NCBI RefSeq assembly: GCF_030852425.1
Contig: NZ_NSDM01000003.1
Location: 186,001 to 250,000 of the forward strand
Source: Saccharothrix longispora
GTDB taxonomy: Bacteria; Actinomycetota; Actinomycetes; Mycobacteriales; Pseudonocardiaceae
DNA length: 64,000 bases
Direction of reading: 5' to 3'
Below are positions 41,040 to 51,665 of the stretch, piece after piece; positions within the stretch are counted from its first letter, which is position 1, and the number at the start of each line of letters is the position of its first letter. Made by a program: the position numbers and the translations under genes. The notes below the pieces were generated by a model. That model searched no databases. It saw nothing but the letters and a program-made list of their open reading frames with translations, and was not told the origin of the DNA.

Positions 41040-41912
41040 ATGTCCCAGCTCCCCAGGTTCACGTTCCGCGGCGGCACGGCCGTCGTCACGGGCGCGGCCA
41101 GTGGCATGGGCGAGCAGGTGGCCTACGGCCTCGCCCGGCGCGGCTGCCACCTGGTGCTGCTCGACCGCGACGCCGAGCGGTTGGGGGCCGTGGCGTCCCG
41201 CATCACCGGCGTGGACGTCGACACCGTCGTGGTGGACCTGGCGGACGTCGCCGCCCTCGACGGCGTGGCCGCCGGGATCGTCGCCGACCACCCGCGGGTC
41301 ACGCTGCTGGTCAACAACGCGGGTGTGGGGCTCGGCGGGACGTTCGACCAGGTCAGCGCCGAGGAGTTCGACTGGGTGCTGGCCGTCAACCTGCGGGCGC
41401 CGGTCGCGCTGACCCGGCTCCTGCTGCCGACCCTGCTGGCCTCCCCGGGCAGCCACGTCGTCAACGTCTCCAGCTTGTTCGGCCTGATCGGCCCGCCCGG
41501 CCAGACCGCGTACTCCACCAGCAAGTTCGGGCTGCGCGGGTTCAGCGAGTCGCTGCGCCACGAGCTGGCCGACCGGGGCGTCGGCGTGACCTCCGTGCAC
41601 CCCGGCGGCATCCGGACGCGGATCGCCGAGACGGCACGGGTCGCCGCCGCCGCGAGCGAGGCCGACGCCGAGGCGGGCAAGGCGGGGTTCGCCAAGCTCC
41701 TCACCTACCCGGCGGACAAGGCCGCCGAGCAGATCCTGGCGGGCGTGGAGAAGCGCAAGGGCCGGGTGCTGATCGCGTGGACGGCGGTCGTCCCCGACCT
41801 CCTCGCCCGACTGTTCCCGACCTCGTACATGGCGGTGATGAACCGCCTCGGCCCGTCCACGGCCCGCAACGCCCAGCGCCGCGCCCCGACCGGTTCCACG
41901 CCCCGGCCCTGA
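41040..41912 (+). CDS. SDR-family dehydrogenase (mymA-operon type)
   Basis: A 290-residue NAD(P)-dependent reductase. The cofactor loop is VVTGAASGMGEQVAYGLARR, then LLVNNAGVGLGGTFDQ and the catalytic VNVSSLFGLIG with TAYSTSKFGLRGFSESLRHE (YxxxK). The C-terminal extension KRKGRVLIAWTAVVPDLLAR followed by LFPTSYMAVMNR is like the lipid-active SDRs next to mymA. The start ATG at 41040 follows GAGGAGG. The stop codon lies in a 14-bp tandem repeat. It probably acts on a fatty aldehyde, ketone or alcohol together with the monooxygenase. Confidence 0.9.
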   Translation: MSQLPRFTFRGGTAVVTGAASGMGEQVAYGLARRGCHLVLLDRDAERLGAVASRITGVDVDTVVVDLADVAALDGVAAGIVADHPRVTLLVNNAGVGLGGTFDQVSAEEFDWVLAVNLRAPVALTRLLLPTLLASPGSHVVNVSSLFGLIGPPGQTAYSTSKFGLRGFSESLRHELADRGVGVTSVHPGGIRTRIAETARVAAAASEADAEAGKAGFAKLLTYPADKAAEQILAGVEKRKGRVLIAWTAVVPDLLARLFPTSYMAVMNRLGPSTARNAQRRAPTGSTPRP

Positions 41913-41946
41913 GCGGTCGGCCCTGAGCGGTCGGCCCTGGGCGGGG
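41905..41946. repeat. 14-bp tandem repeat over a stop codon
   Basis: GGCCCTGAGCGGTC occurs twice in full from 41905 and 41919, with a third unit from 41933 that has TGA changed to TGG. The first TGA is the SDR stop. Confidence 0.85.
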
Positions 41947-42103
41947 TGGGCCGATTCACAGGTTCTCTCGGGAACACGCTGAGCCGGCGTTCGCCACGTC
42001 ACCCGGACTGGGCCATCCGGGGTAGTGCGGCAGGCCGCGTATCCGACGCCCGCGGGCTGGTACATGTGTAGTACGAGGCGGCCACAGGGGGTGCGCCCGC
42101 CTC

Positions 42104-42124
42104 GTCCCCGGCCAGGCCGGGGAC
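42104..42124 (+). promoter_or_regulatory. Leader hairpin before the peroxidase gene
   Basis: GTCCCCGGC-CAG-GCCGGGGAC lies 22 bases before the ATG at 42147. The wider gap 41947-42146 also has an inverted element GTAC-N7-GTAC at 42060-42074 but no gene. A role in mRNA stability or operator binding is possible. Confidence 0.3.
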
Positions 42125-42146
42125 ATCTCGTGATCCGGGGGGATCG

Positions 42147-43808
42147 ATGAAAAAGCACGGCACCGACAGCTTCTTCGTCGTGGGCGAAGGAGTGCTCGAG
42201 TTCGACCGGGACGGCGCGGCGCGGACCCGTCAGCCGGACACCGTCGAGGAGCTGCGCCGGTTCCGGTTCTCGCGACTGGGGCCGGAGGGCGCCCGGCACG
42301 ACGAGGACACCAGGGCCGCCCTGGCACTGGCGATGACGGCGAGCACGCCGCAGGAGGACTCGGCGAACCCGCCGATCCCGGCGGGCTTCACCTACCTCGG
42401 CCAGTTCGTCGACCACGACCTGACCATGGACCGCAGCGGGTCGCAGCTCGGCGAGGACGTGAACCTCGGCGAGCTGGTCCAGGGCCGCTCACCGGCGCTG
42501 GACCTCGACTCGCTCTACGGCCGCGGCCCGAACGACCGCACCGACCGGGTGTTCTACGCCGCGGACCGGGTGAAGCTCAAGGTGGGCACGACCTCGCCCG
42601 TCCCGGGGAGCGACCAGCAGCTCGGGCAGGCGATGGAGGGCTTCGACCTGCCGCGGCTGGGGCAGACCGGCCTGACCGAGGAGGACCGCAGGCGCCCGCT
42701 GATCCCGGACGAGCGCAACGACGAGAACCTGGCCGTCGCCCAGACCCACCTGGCGTTCATCAGGTTCCACAACCGGGTCGTGGACGAGGTGGCGCTGCGC
42801 GGCCTGACCGGGCGGCGGCTGTTCGAGGCGGCGCGCGAGCAGGTGGTGCGGCACTACCAGTGGATGCTGCGCCACGACTTCCTGCCGCGCGTCGTGGACC
42901 CGGCGATCGTGGACGACGTGTTCGCCAACGGCAGGCGCTTCTTCGAGGCGCCCCGCCGGGGGCGGCCCCCGGTGGGCCTGCACCCGACGATGCCGCTGGA
43001 GTTCTCGGTGGCCGCGTACCGGTTGGGGCACAGCATGATCCGGTCCGAGTACGAGTGGAACCGGGTGTTCCGCACCGGGGGCGTCGCCCCGGGCCTGCTG
43101 TTCTTCCTGTTCGTGTTCAGCGGGACGTCCGGCAACTTCGACCCCGGCGCGGGCCTGCCGGAGCTGGACGACCCCGCCTTCGACAGCCGGTTCGACACGC
43201 TGCCCACCAACTGGATCGCCGACTTCCGGCGGCTGTACGACTTCACCGAAGCCGACCGGCCGGACCTCGCGCCGCCCGCCGGCGGCGGCAACGTGACCAA
43301 GCGGCTCGACTCGCTGCTGGTCGACCCGCTCAAGCAGTTGCCGGCCGGCACCTTCGGCGGGCGCGGCACGGTGGTCACGGAGATCCAGCGCAACCTCGCC
43401 TTCCGCAACCTGACCCGGGCGGACATGGTCCGGCTCGCGAGCGGGCAGCAGATGGCCGGGTTCCTGGACGTCGAACCGCTGACGGCCGAGCAGGTCCTGG
43501 TCGGCAACGGGGGCGCGAGCCTGGAGTCGCTGACCGACGCGCAGAAGGCCGCGGTGACCGCCGCGACCCCGCTGTGGTTCTACACCCTGCGCGAGGCCGA
43601 GTTCAACGGCGGTCGGCTCGGGGCGGTCGGCGGCCGGATCGTGGCCGAGGTGTTCCACCGGGCGATGGAGGGCAGCCGGACCTCCATCGTGCGCGAGCCG
43701 TCGTGGCGGCCCGTGCTCGGTCCTGACCGGCGCACGTTCCGGATGGTCGACCTGCTGCTGTTCGCGTTCGAGGGCAAGGCGGACCTGCTCAACCCGTTGG
43801 GCGACTGA
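42147..43808 (+). CDS. Haem peroxidase, animal (An_peroxidase) family
   Basis: A 553-residue haem peroxidase related to animal peroxidases. The distal site is YLGQFVDHDLTMDRSG (Gln, Asp and the distal His near residue 90) and the catalytic Arg/Glu-like block is LIPDERNDENLAVAQTHLAF. The proximal His lies in AAYRLGHSMIRSEYEWNRVF near residue 294. The N-terminus has no signal peptide. A DoxX-like membrane protein gene follows after 2 bases, which suggests a shared redox function. The substrate is unknown. Confidence 0.92.
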   Translation: MKKHGTDSFFVVGEGVLEFDRDGAARTRQPDTVEELRRFRFSRLGPEGARHDEDTRAALALAMTASTPQEDSANPPIPAGFTYLGQFVDHDLTMDRSGSQLGEDVNLGELVQGRSPALDLDSLYGRGPNDRTDRVFYAADRVKLKVGTTSPVPGSDQQLGQAMEGFDLPRLGQTGLTEEDRRRPLIPDERNDENLAVAQTHLAFIRFHNRVVDEVALRGLTGRRLFEAAREQVVRHYQWMLRHDFLPRVVDPAIVDDVFANGRRFFEAPRRGRPPVGLHPTMPLEFSVAAYRLGHSMIRSEYEWNRVFRTGGVAPGLLFFLFVFSGTSGNFDPGAGLPELDDPAFDSRFDTLPTNWIADFRRLYDFTEADRPDLAPPAGGGNVTKRLDSLLVDPLKQLPAGTFGGRGTVVTEIQRNLAFRNLTRADMVRLASGQQMAGFLDVEPLTAEQVLVGNGGASLESLTDAQKAAVTAATPLWFYTLREAEFNGGRLGAVGGRIVAEVFHRAMEGSRTSIVREPSWRPVLGPDRRTFRMVDLLLFAFEGKADLLNPLGD

Positions 43809-43810
43809 TC

Positions 43811-44251
43811 GTGTCGGCCCGCCTGGGGGAGCGGACCGGGGTGGACGGGAAGCTCGGCCGCTGGGCGACGCCCGCGCTGCGGGTGTCCCTCGCCGTCGTG
43901 TTCGTCTGGTTCGGAGCGCTCAAGGCGACCGGTGACTCGCCGGTCGCGGAGCTGGTCGGAGCCGCCGTGCCGTGGGTGGACCGGGGTGTCCTGGTGCCCG
44001 CGCTGGGGTGGTTCGAGATCGCGCTGGGGGTGGCGTTGTTGCTCGGGCGGCTGCCGCGGCTGACGCTGGTCGTCGTGGCGGCCCACCTGACGGGGACCTT
44101 CCTGGTCTTCGTCCGGGCGCCGACCCTGATGGTGATCGGGGGCAACCCCCTGCTGCTGACCGTGAACGGCGAGTTCGTGCTGAAGAACGTGGTGCTCGTC
44201 TGCGCCGCCCTGGTGCTGCTCGGGGAGGCGTCGGAGCGCAGGAGGGGGTGA
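43811..44251 (+). CDS. DoxX/DUF417-like membrane protein
   Basis: A 146-residue protein with four predicted membrane helices. PALRVSLAVVFVWFGALKAT is a DoxX-like first helix; then LGWFEIALGVALLLGRLPRL, LVVVAAHLTGTFLVFVRAP and VLKNVVLVCAALVLLGE. Start GTG at 43811 is 3 bases after the peroxidase stop, so it is translated from the same mRNA. DoxX-type proteins are linked to membrane redox and oxidative stress. This could anchor or support the peroxidase, but that is inferred. Confidence 0.78.
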   Translation: MSARLGERTGVDGKLGRWATPALRVSLAVVFVWFGALKATGDSPVAELVGAAVPWVDRGVLVPALGWFEIALGVALLLGRLPRLTLVVVAAHLTGTFLVFVRAPTLMVIGGNPLLLTVNGEFVLKNVVLVCAALVLLGEASERRRG

Positions 44252-44256
44252 AGGCC

Positions 44257-44299
44257 GCGCGGGTCCGGTCCCCGGTCCTCCCGGGGACCGGACCCGCGC
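44257..44299. terminator. Strong bidirectional terminator
   Basis: A 19-bp perfect stem (arm GCGCGGGTCCGGTCCCCGG) with a 5-base loop lies between the convergent DoxX-like gene and the FCD regulator gene. Confidence 0.8.
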
Positions 44300-44303
44300 C
44301 GCG

Positions 44304-45002
44304 CTATCCCCCGGCGTGCCGGGCCCACTCGCGGTGGAAGCCGCGGACGTGCCGGGTCACCCTCGTCGCGGCCAGCTCGGGGTCGCCGGACCGCACGGCG
44401 CGCAGGATGCCCCGGTGCTCGCGGCGCAACCGGACGGCGGTGCGCGACCAGTCCGGCAGCTCCCGCACGGCGTCGAGCACGGCCTGGTGGATCGCGTCGC
44501 GCAGCCCGGCCATCACCGCGGTGTTGACCGCGTTGCCCGCGGCGGCGGTGAGGGACACGTGGAAGTCGGCGTCGAGCTGGTGGAACGCGTCGGCGTCGAG
44601 GTCCGGGTCGTCCATGCGGTCGAGCAGCCCGGCGGCGCGGACCAGGTCGGGGTGGTCCGGCCGGCCCGCGGCGGCGCGCACGGAGTGGCTCTCGATCATC
44701 ACGCGGGTGTCCACGAGGTCGCCCAGGGGCAGGCGCCGGGTCGCGAGGTGCAGCCGCAGGGCCGCGCCGAGGCCGCCCGCCGGGTCGGCGATGACGGTGG
44801 TGCCCGCGTCGGGTCCCGAGCCGACGCCGCTGCGCACGACGCCCAGCGCCTGGAGCACCCGGATCGCCTCGCGCACGGTGGGGCGGCTGACGCCCAGCTC
44901 CTCGGCGAGCCGCCGCTCGGCGGGCAGCTGCTCCCCCACGCCGAGCCGGCCCGAGACCAGTTCGGACTCCACGTGCCGCAGCACCTCGGCGTACCCGGAC
45001 AC
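44304..45002 (-). CDS. lutR: GntR/FadR-family regulator with FCD domain (LutR/LldR-like)
   Basis: A 232-residue repressor. It has an N-terminal winged helix (LAEELGVSRPTVREAIRVLQ) and a C-terminal FCD domain whose metal ligands are seen in DTRVMIESHSVRAA, FHQLDADFHVSLTAAAGN and TRHVRGFHREWARH. The GTG at 45002 is chosen because AGGAGG lies just upstream. A longer start at 45026 would sit inside the operator. It is divergent from lutABC and most likely represses it until lactate or a related hydroxy acid binds. The symbol is by context. Confidence 0.86.
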   Translation of the reverse strand: MSGYAEVLRHVESELVSGRLGVGEQLPAERRLAEELGVSRPTVREAIRVLQALGVVRSGVGSGPDAGTTVIADPAGGLGAALRLHLATRRLPLGDLVDTRVMIESHSVRAAAGRPDHPDLVRAAGLLDRMDDPDLDADAFHQLDADFHVSLTAAAGNAVNTAVMAGLRDAIHQAVLDAVRELPDWSRTAVRLRREHRGILRAVRSGDPELAATRVTRHVRGFHREWARHAGG

Positions 45003-45012
45003 CCGCGCCTCC

Positions 45013-45048
45013 TGTGGTCGGACCACAGCTCTGGTGTGGTCAGACCAC
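45013..45048. promoter_or_regulatory. Twin palindromic operators of the lut locus
   Basis: TGTGGTCGGACCACA (45013-45027) and GTGGTCAGACCAC (45036-45048) share GTGGTC-N-GACCAC. The centres are 22 bp apart, two helical turns. They fill the gap between the divergent regulator and lutA and are the likely sites of the FCD regulator. Confidence 0.8.
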
Positions 45049-45067
45049 GGAGCCTAGACTCGCCCCG

Positions 45068-45796
45068 GTGAGAGTCGCGCTGTTCGTCACGTGCCTGGTC
45101 GACGGGCTGTTCCCGGACGTCGGCAAGGCCACCGTCCGGCTGCTGGAGCGGCTGGGCCACGAGGTGGTCGTCCCGGCGGGGCAGACGTGCTGCGGCCAGA
45201 TGCACGTCAACACCGGCTACCCCCGCCAGGCGCTGCCGATCATCCGCAACCACGTGAAGGCGTTCGAGGACGCCGAGGTGGTCGTCGCGCCGTCCGGCTC
45301 GTGCGCGGGCTCGATCCGCCACCAGCACGCCGACGTGGCCCGCGGGCAGGGCGACCGGGGGTTGGCCGAGGCCGCCGAGGAGACCGCGCAGCGCACCTAC
45401 GAGCTGTCCGAGTTCCTGGTGGACGTGCTCGGCCTCACCGACGTGGGCGCGTACTTCCCGCACCGCGTCACCCACCACCCCACGTGCCACTCGCTGCGCG
45501 TCCTCGGGGTGGGGGACCGGCCGCTGCGGCTGCTGCGCGCCGTGGACGGCATCGACCTGGTCGAGCTGCCCGCGGCGGAGACCTGCTGCGGGTTCGGCGG
45601 CACGTTCGCGGTGAAGAACGCCGACACGTCCACGGCCATGCTGGCCGACAAGATGAGCAACGTCATCGGCACCGGGGCGGGCGTGCTGACGGCGGGCGAC
45701 GTGTCGTGCCTCATGCACATCGGCGGCGGCCTGAGCAGGCTGCGCAGCGGCGTGCGGCCCCTGCACCTGGCCCAGGTCCTGGAGAACACCCGATGA
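45068..45796 (+). CDS. lutA: LutA, Fe-S oxidoreductase subunit of lactate oxidation
   Basis: A 242-residue protein with two CCG domains (GQTCCGQMHVNTGYPRQA and AAETCCGFGGTFAVKNADTS) that bind iron-sulphur or heterodisulphide-type sites. VAPSGSCAGSIRHQH and THHPTCHSLR are family marks. With LutB and LutC it forms the L-lactate oxidation complex. The GTG at 45068 follows the operators at once. The stop overlaps the lutB ATG as ATGA. Confidence 0.94.
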   Translation: MRVALFVTCLVDGLFPDVGKATVRLLERLGHEVVVPAGQTCCGQMHVNTGYPRQALPIIRNHVKAFEDAEVVVAPSGSCAGSIRHQHADVARGQGDRGLAEAAEETAQRTYELSEFLVDVLGLTDVGAYFPHRVTHHPTCHSLRVLGVGDRPLRLLRAVDGIDLVELPAAETCCGFGGTFAVKNADTSTAMLADKMSNVIGTGAGVLTAGDVSCLMHIGGGLSRLRSGVRPLHLAQVLENTR

Positions 45797-47187
45797 CGTT
45801 CCTCGGCATGCCCGCCGGACGCGGCAACCTGACCGGCGCGCCCTTCCCGGAGGCCGCGCGCACCGCGCTCGGGGACGCCCAGCTGCGCCGCAACCTGGCC
45901 AAGGCGACCACCACGATCCGGGCCAAGCGCGCGGGCGTCGTGGCCGAGCTGCCCGACTGGGCGGAGCTGCGCGCGGCCGGCGCGGCGATCAAGGACGAGG
46001 TGCTGGCCAACCTCGACGAGCACCTGGTCCGGTTCGAGGAGGCGCTGACCGCGCGCGGCACCACCGTGCACTGGGCGCGCGACGCCGACGAGGCCAACCG
46101 GGTCGTCACCGACCTGGTCCTCGCCACCGGCACCGAGGAGGTCATCAAGGTCAAGTCGATGGCCACCGCGGAGATCGGCCTGAACGAGGCCCTGGCGGCG
46201 GTCGGCGTGCGCGCCGTGGAGACCGACCTCGCCGAGCTGATCGTGCAGCTCGGGAACGACCGGTCGAGCCACATCCTGGTGCCCGCCATCCACCGCGGCC
46301 GGGCCGAGATCCGGGAGATCTTCCGGCGGCACATGCCCGGTGTCGACCCGGACCTCACCGCCGACCCGCGCGCGCTGGCCGAGGCCGCCCGCAAACACCT
46401 GCGGCACAAGTTCCTCACCGTCGACGTGGCCGTCTCCGGCGCGAACTTCGGCATCGCGGACACCGGCTCGCTGGTCGTGGTCGAGTCGGAGGGCAACGGT
46501 CGGATGTGCCTCACGCTGCCCCGCACGCTGATCAGCGTGGTCGGCATCGAGAAGCTGCTGCCGTCGTGGCGCGACCTGGAGGTGTTCCTCCAGCTGCTGC
46601 CCCGCTCGTCCACCGGCGAGCGGATGAACCCCTACACGTCCGTGTGGACCGGTCCCACCGAGGGGCAGACCAGCCACGTCGTGCTGGTCGACAACGGCCG
46701 CACCGCCACCCTGGCCGACCCGGACGGGCGCGCCGCGCTGCGCTGCATCCGCTGCTCGGCGTGCCTGAACTCGTGCCCGGTCTACGAGCGCACCGGCGGC
46801 CACGCGTACGGCTCGACCTACCCCGGCCCGATCGGTGCGGTGCTGTCGCCCCAGCTCACGGGCGTGGTGGAGAACCCGACGCTGCCGTTCGCGTCCTCGC
46901 TGTGCGGGGTCTGCTACGACGTGTGCCCGGTGGCGATCGACATCCCGTCGATGCTGGTGCACCTGCGCGGCCGGGTGACGGAGGCCAGGCGCCCGACGCC
47001 CGAGTCCACCGCCATGCGCGCCCTGGCGTGGGTGATGTCCGACGCGCGCCGCTGGCGGCGGTTCACCCGGTTGGGCAAGTTCGGCCGCACGGCGAGCAGG
47101 CACGTGCCGCTGCCCGGCTGGTCGGTCGCGCGGGACGTGCCGCGGCCGCCGGAGGAGACGTTCCGCGACTGGTGGGAGGCCCGATGA
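45793..47187 (+). CDS. lutB: LutB, ferredoxin-type subunit of lactate oxidation
   Basis: A 464-residue iron-sulphur protein. The N-terminal LUD domain contains KVKSMATAEIGLNEALAAVG and VSGANFGIADTGSLVVVESE. Two [4Fe-4S] motifs follow: RCIRCSACLNSCPVYERTGG near residue 315 and SSLCGVCYDVCPVAID near 370. It ends with a short helical tail (PPEETFRDWWEAR). It overlaps lutA and lutC by four bases each (ATGA), so the three proteins are made in step. Confidence 0.95.
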   Translation: MTFLGMPAGRGNLTGAPFPEAARTALGDAQLRRNLAKATTTIRAKRAGVVAELPDWAELRAAGAAIKDEVLANLDEHLVRFEEALTARGTTVHWARDADEANRVVTDLVLATGTEEVIKVKSMATAEIGLNEALAAVGVRAVETDLAELIVQLGNDRSSHILVPAIHRGRAEIREIFRRHMPGVDPDLTADPRALAEAARKHLRHKFLTVDVAVSGANFGIADTGSLVVVESEGNGRMCLTLPRTLISVVGIEKLLPSWRDLEVFLQLLPRSSTGERMNPYTSVWTGPTEGQTSHVVLVDNGRTATLADPDGRAALRCIRCSACLNSCPVYERTGGHAYGSTYPGPIGAVLSPQLTGVVENPTLPFASSLCGVCYDVCPVAIDIPSMLVHLRGRVTEARRPTPESTAMRALAWVMSDARRWRRFTRLGKFGRTASRHVPLPGWSVARDVPRPPEETFRDWWEAR

Positions 47188-47819
47188 GCGCCCGTGACGA
47201 GGTGCTGGCCCGCGTGCGCCGGGCCAAGGGCCCGGGTCAACCACCCCCGGTCCCCCGCGACTACCGGGCGGCGGGCACCCGGGAGGTCGACCTGGCGCTG
47301 TTCGCCGAGCGCCTGCGCGACTACCGGGCGCGGGTCCGCGTGGTGCCCGCCGACCGGGTCGCCGAGACCGTCGCCGAGGCGCTGCGCGAGCGGGGCGCGC
47401 GGACCGTCGTCGCCGCCCCGGGCACCCCGCCGGAGTGGGCCCCTGCGGCAACCCGCAGCCCCGTGGGCGTCGCCGACCTCGAACGCGCCGACGCCGTGGT
47501 CACCGGGTGCCGCGTGGCCATCGCCGAGACCGGCACGATCGTGCTCGACCACGACGCGCCGGACCAGGGGCCCCGCGCGCTGACCCTGGTGCCCGACTAC
47601 CACCTGGTGGTGGTGCGCGAGGAGCAGGTCGTGGCCGGTGTGCCGGACGCCGTGGCGCGGCTGGCGGGCGTGCGCACCCAGACGTGGGTCAGCGGCCCGT
47701 CCGCGACCAGCGACATCGAACTGGAGCGGGTGGAGGGCGTGCACGGACCGCGCGTCCTGGAGGTCGTCATCGCCTCCCACATGATGGGCGGAACTGACCG
47801 GAACGGCGATTCCCGGTAG
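47184..47819 (+). CDS. lutC: LutC, LUD-domain subunit of lactate oxidation
   Basis: A 211-residue LUD-domain protein, with the conserved block VVTGCRVAIAETGTIVLDHD, then PDYHLVVVREEQVV and GPSATSDIELERVEGVHGPR. The family usually ends soon after the VHGPR-type motif. Here about 18 more residues follow (SHMMGGTDRNGDSR at the end), probably without function. It completes the lutABC operon. Confidence 0.93.
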   Translation: MSARDEVLARVRRAKGPGQPPPVPRDYRAAGTREVDLALFAERLRDYRARVRVVPADRVAETVAEALRERGARTVVAAPGTPPEWAPAATRSPVGVADLERADAVVTGCRVAIAETGTIVLDHDAPDQGPRALTLVPDYHLVVVREEQVVAGVPDAVARLAGVRTQTWVSGPSATSDIELERVEGVHGPRVLEVVIASHMMGGTDRNGDSR

Positions 47820-47832
47820 CATCGCGGTGCCG

Positions 47833-47913
47833 GCCGAGAGGCGCTGCAACGGGCGAGGGCCCGCCACGCTCGGCCACCGGACACGACAAGGGCGCCTCCC
47901 ACGAAGGGGAGGC
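47833..47913 (+). ncRNA. S-adenosylhomocysteine (SAH) riboswitch controlling metH
   Basis: Conserved SAH-riboswitch layout. P1: GCCGAG 47833-47838 with CTCGGC 47869-47874. P2: CGGGC 47850-47854 with GCCCG 47859-47863. The conserved GCTGCAACGGGC lies between. Pseudoknot P4: GAGGCGC 47838-47844 with GCGCCTC 47892-47898. In the free state GCCTCCC (47894-47900) can pair with GGGAGGC (47907-47913), which contains the metH ribosome site. SAH binding, by forming P4, would release it, so this is an ON switch. Pairing is read from sequence; ligand is by family. Confidence 0.88.
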
Positions 47914-47918
47914 TGAGC

Positions 47919-51527
<3,609 letters not shown>

Positions 51528-51612
51528 CCGGTGTGCCGGCGGTCCCCCTTCCGGGCAGGACCGGCGGCACCCCCTCGGACGAGCCCCGCCGGCTGCTGGT
51601 CCGCCGCACCGC

Positions 51613-51648
51613 GACGGCCCCGCCCCCGTGTTCCGGGGCGGGGCCGTC
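51613..51648. terminator. Strong bidirectional terminator
   Basis: A 14-bp perfect stem (arm GACGGCCCCGCCCC) with an 8-base loop lies between the convergent metH and RND transporter genes. Confidence 0.8.
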
Positions 51649-51665
51649 GGGTCGTGCTCAGGCGA

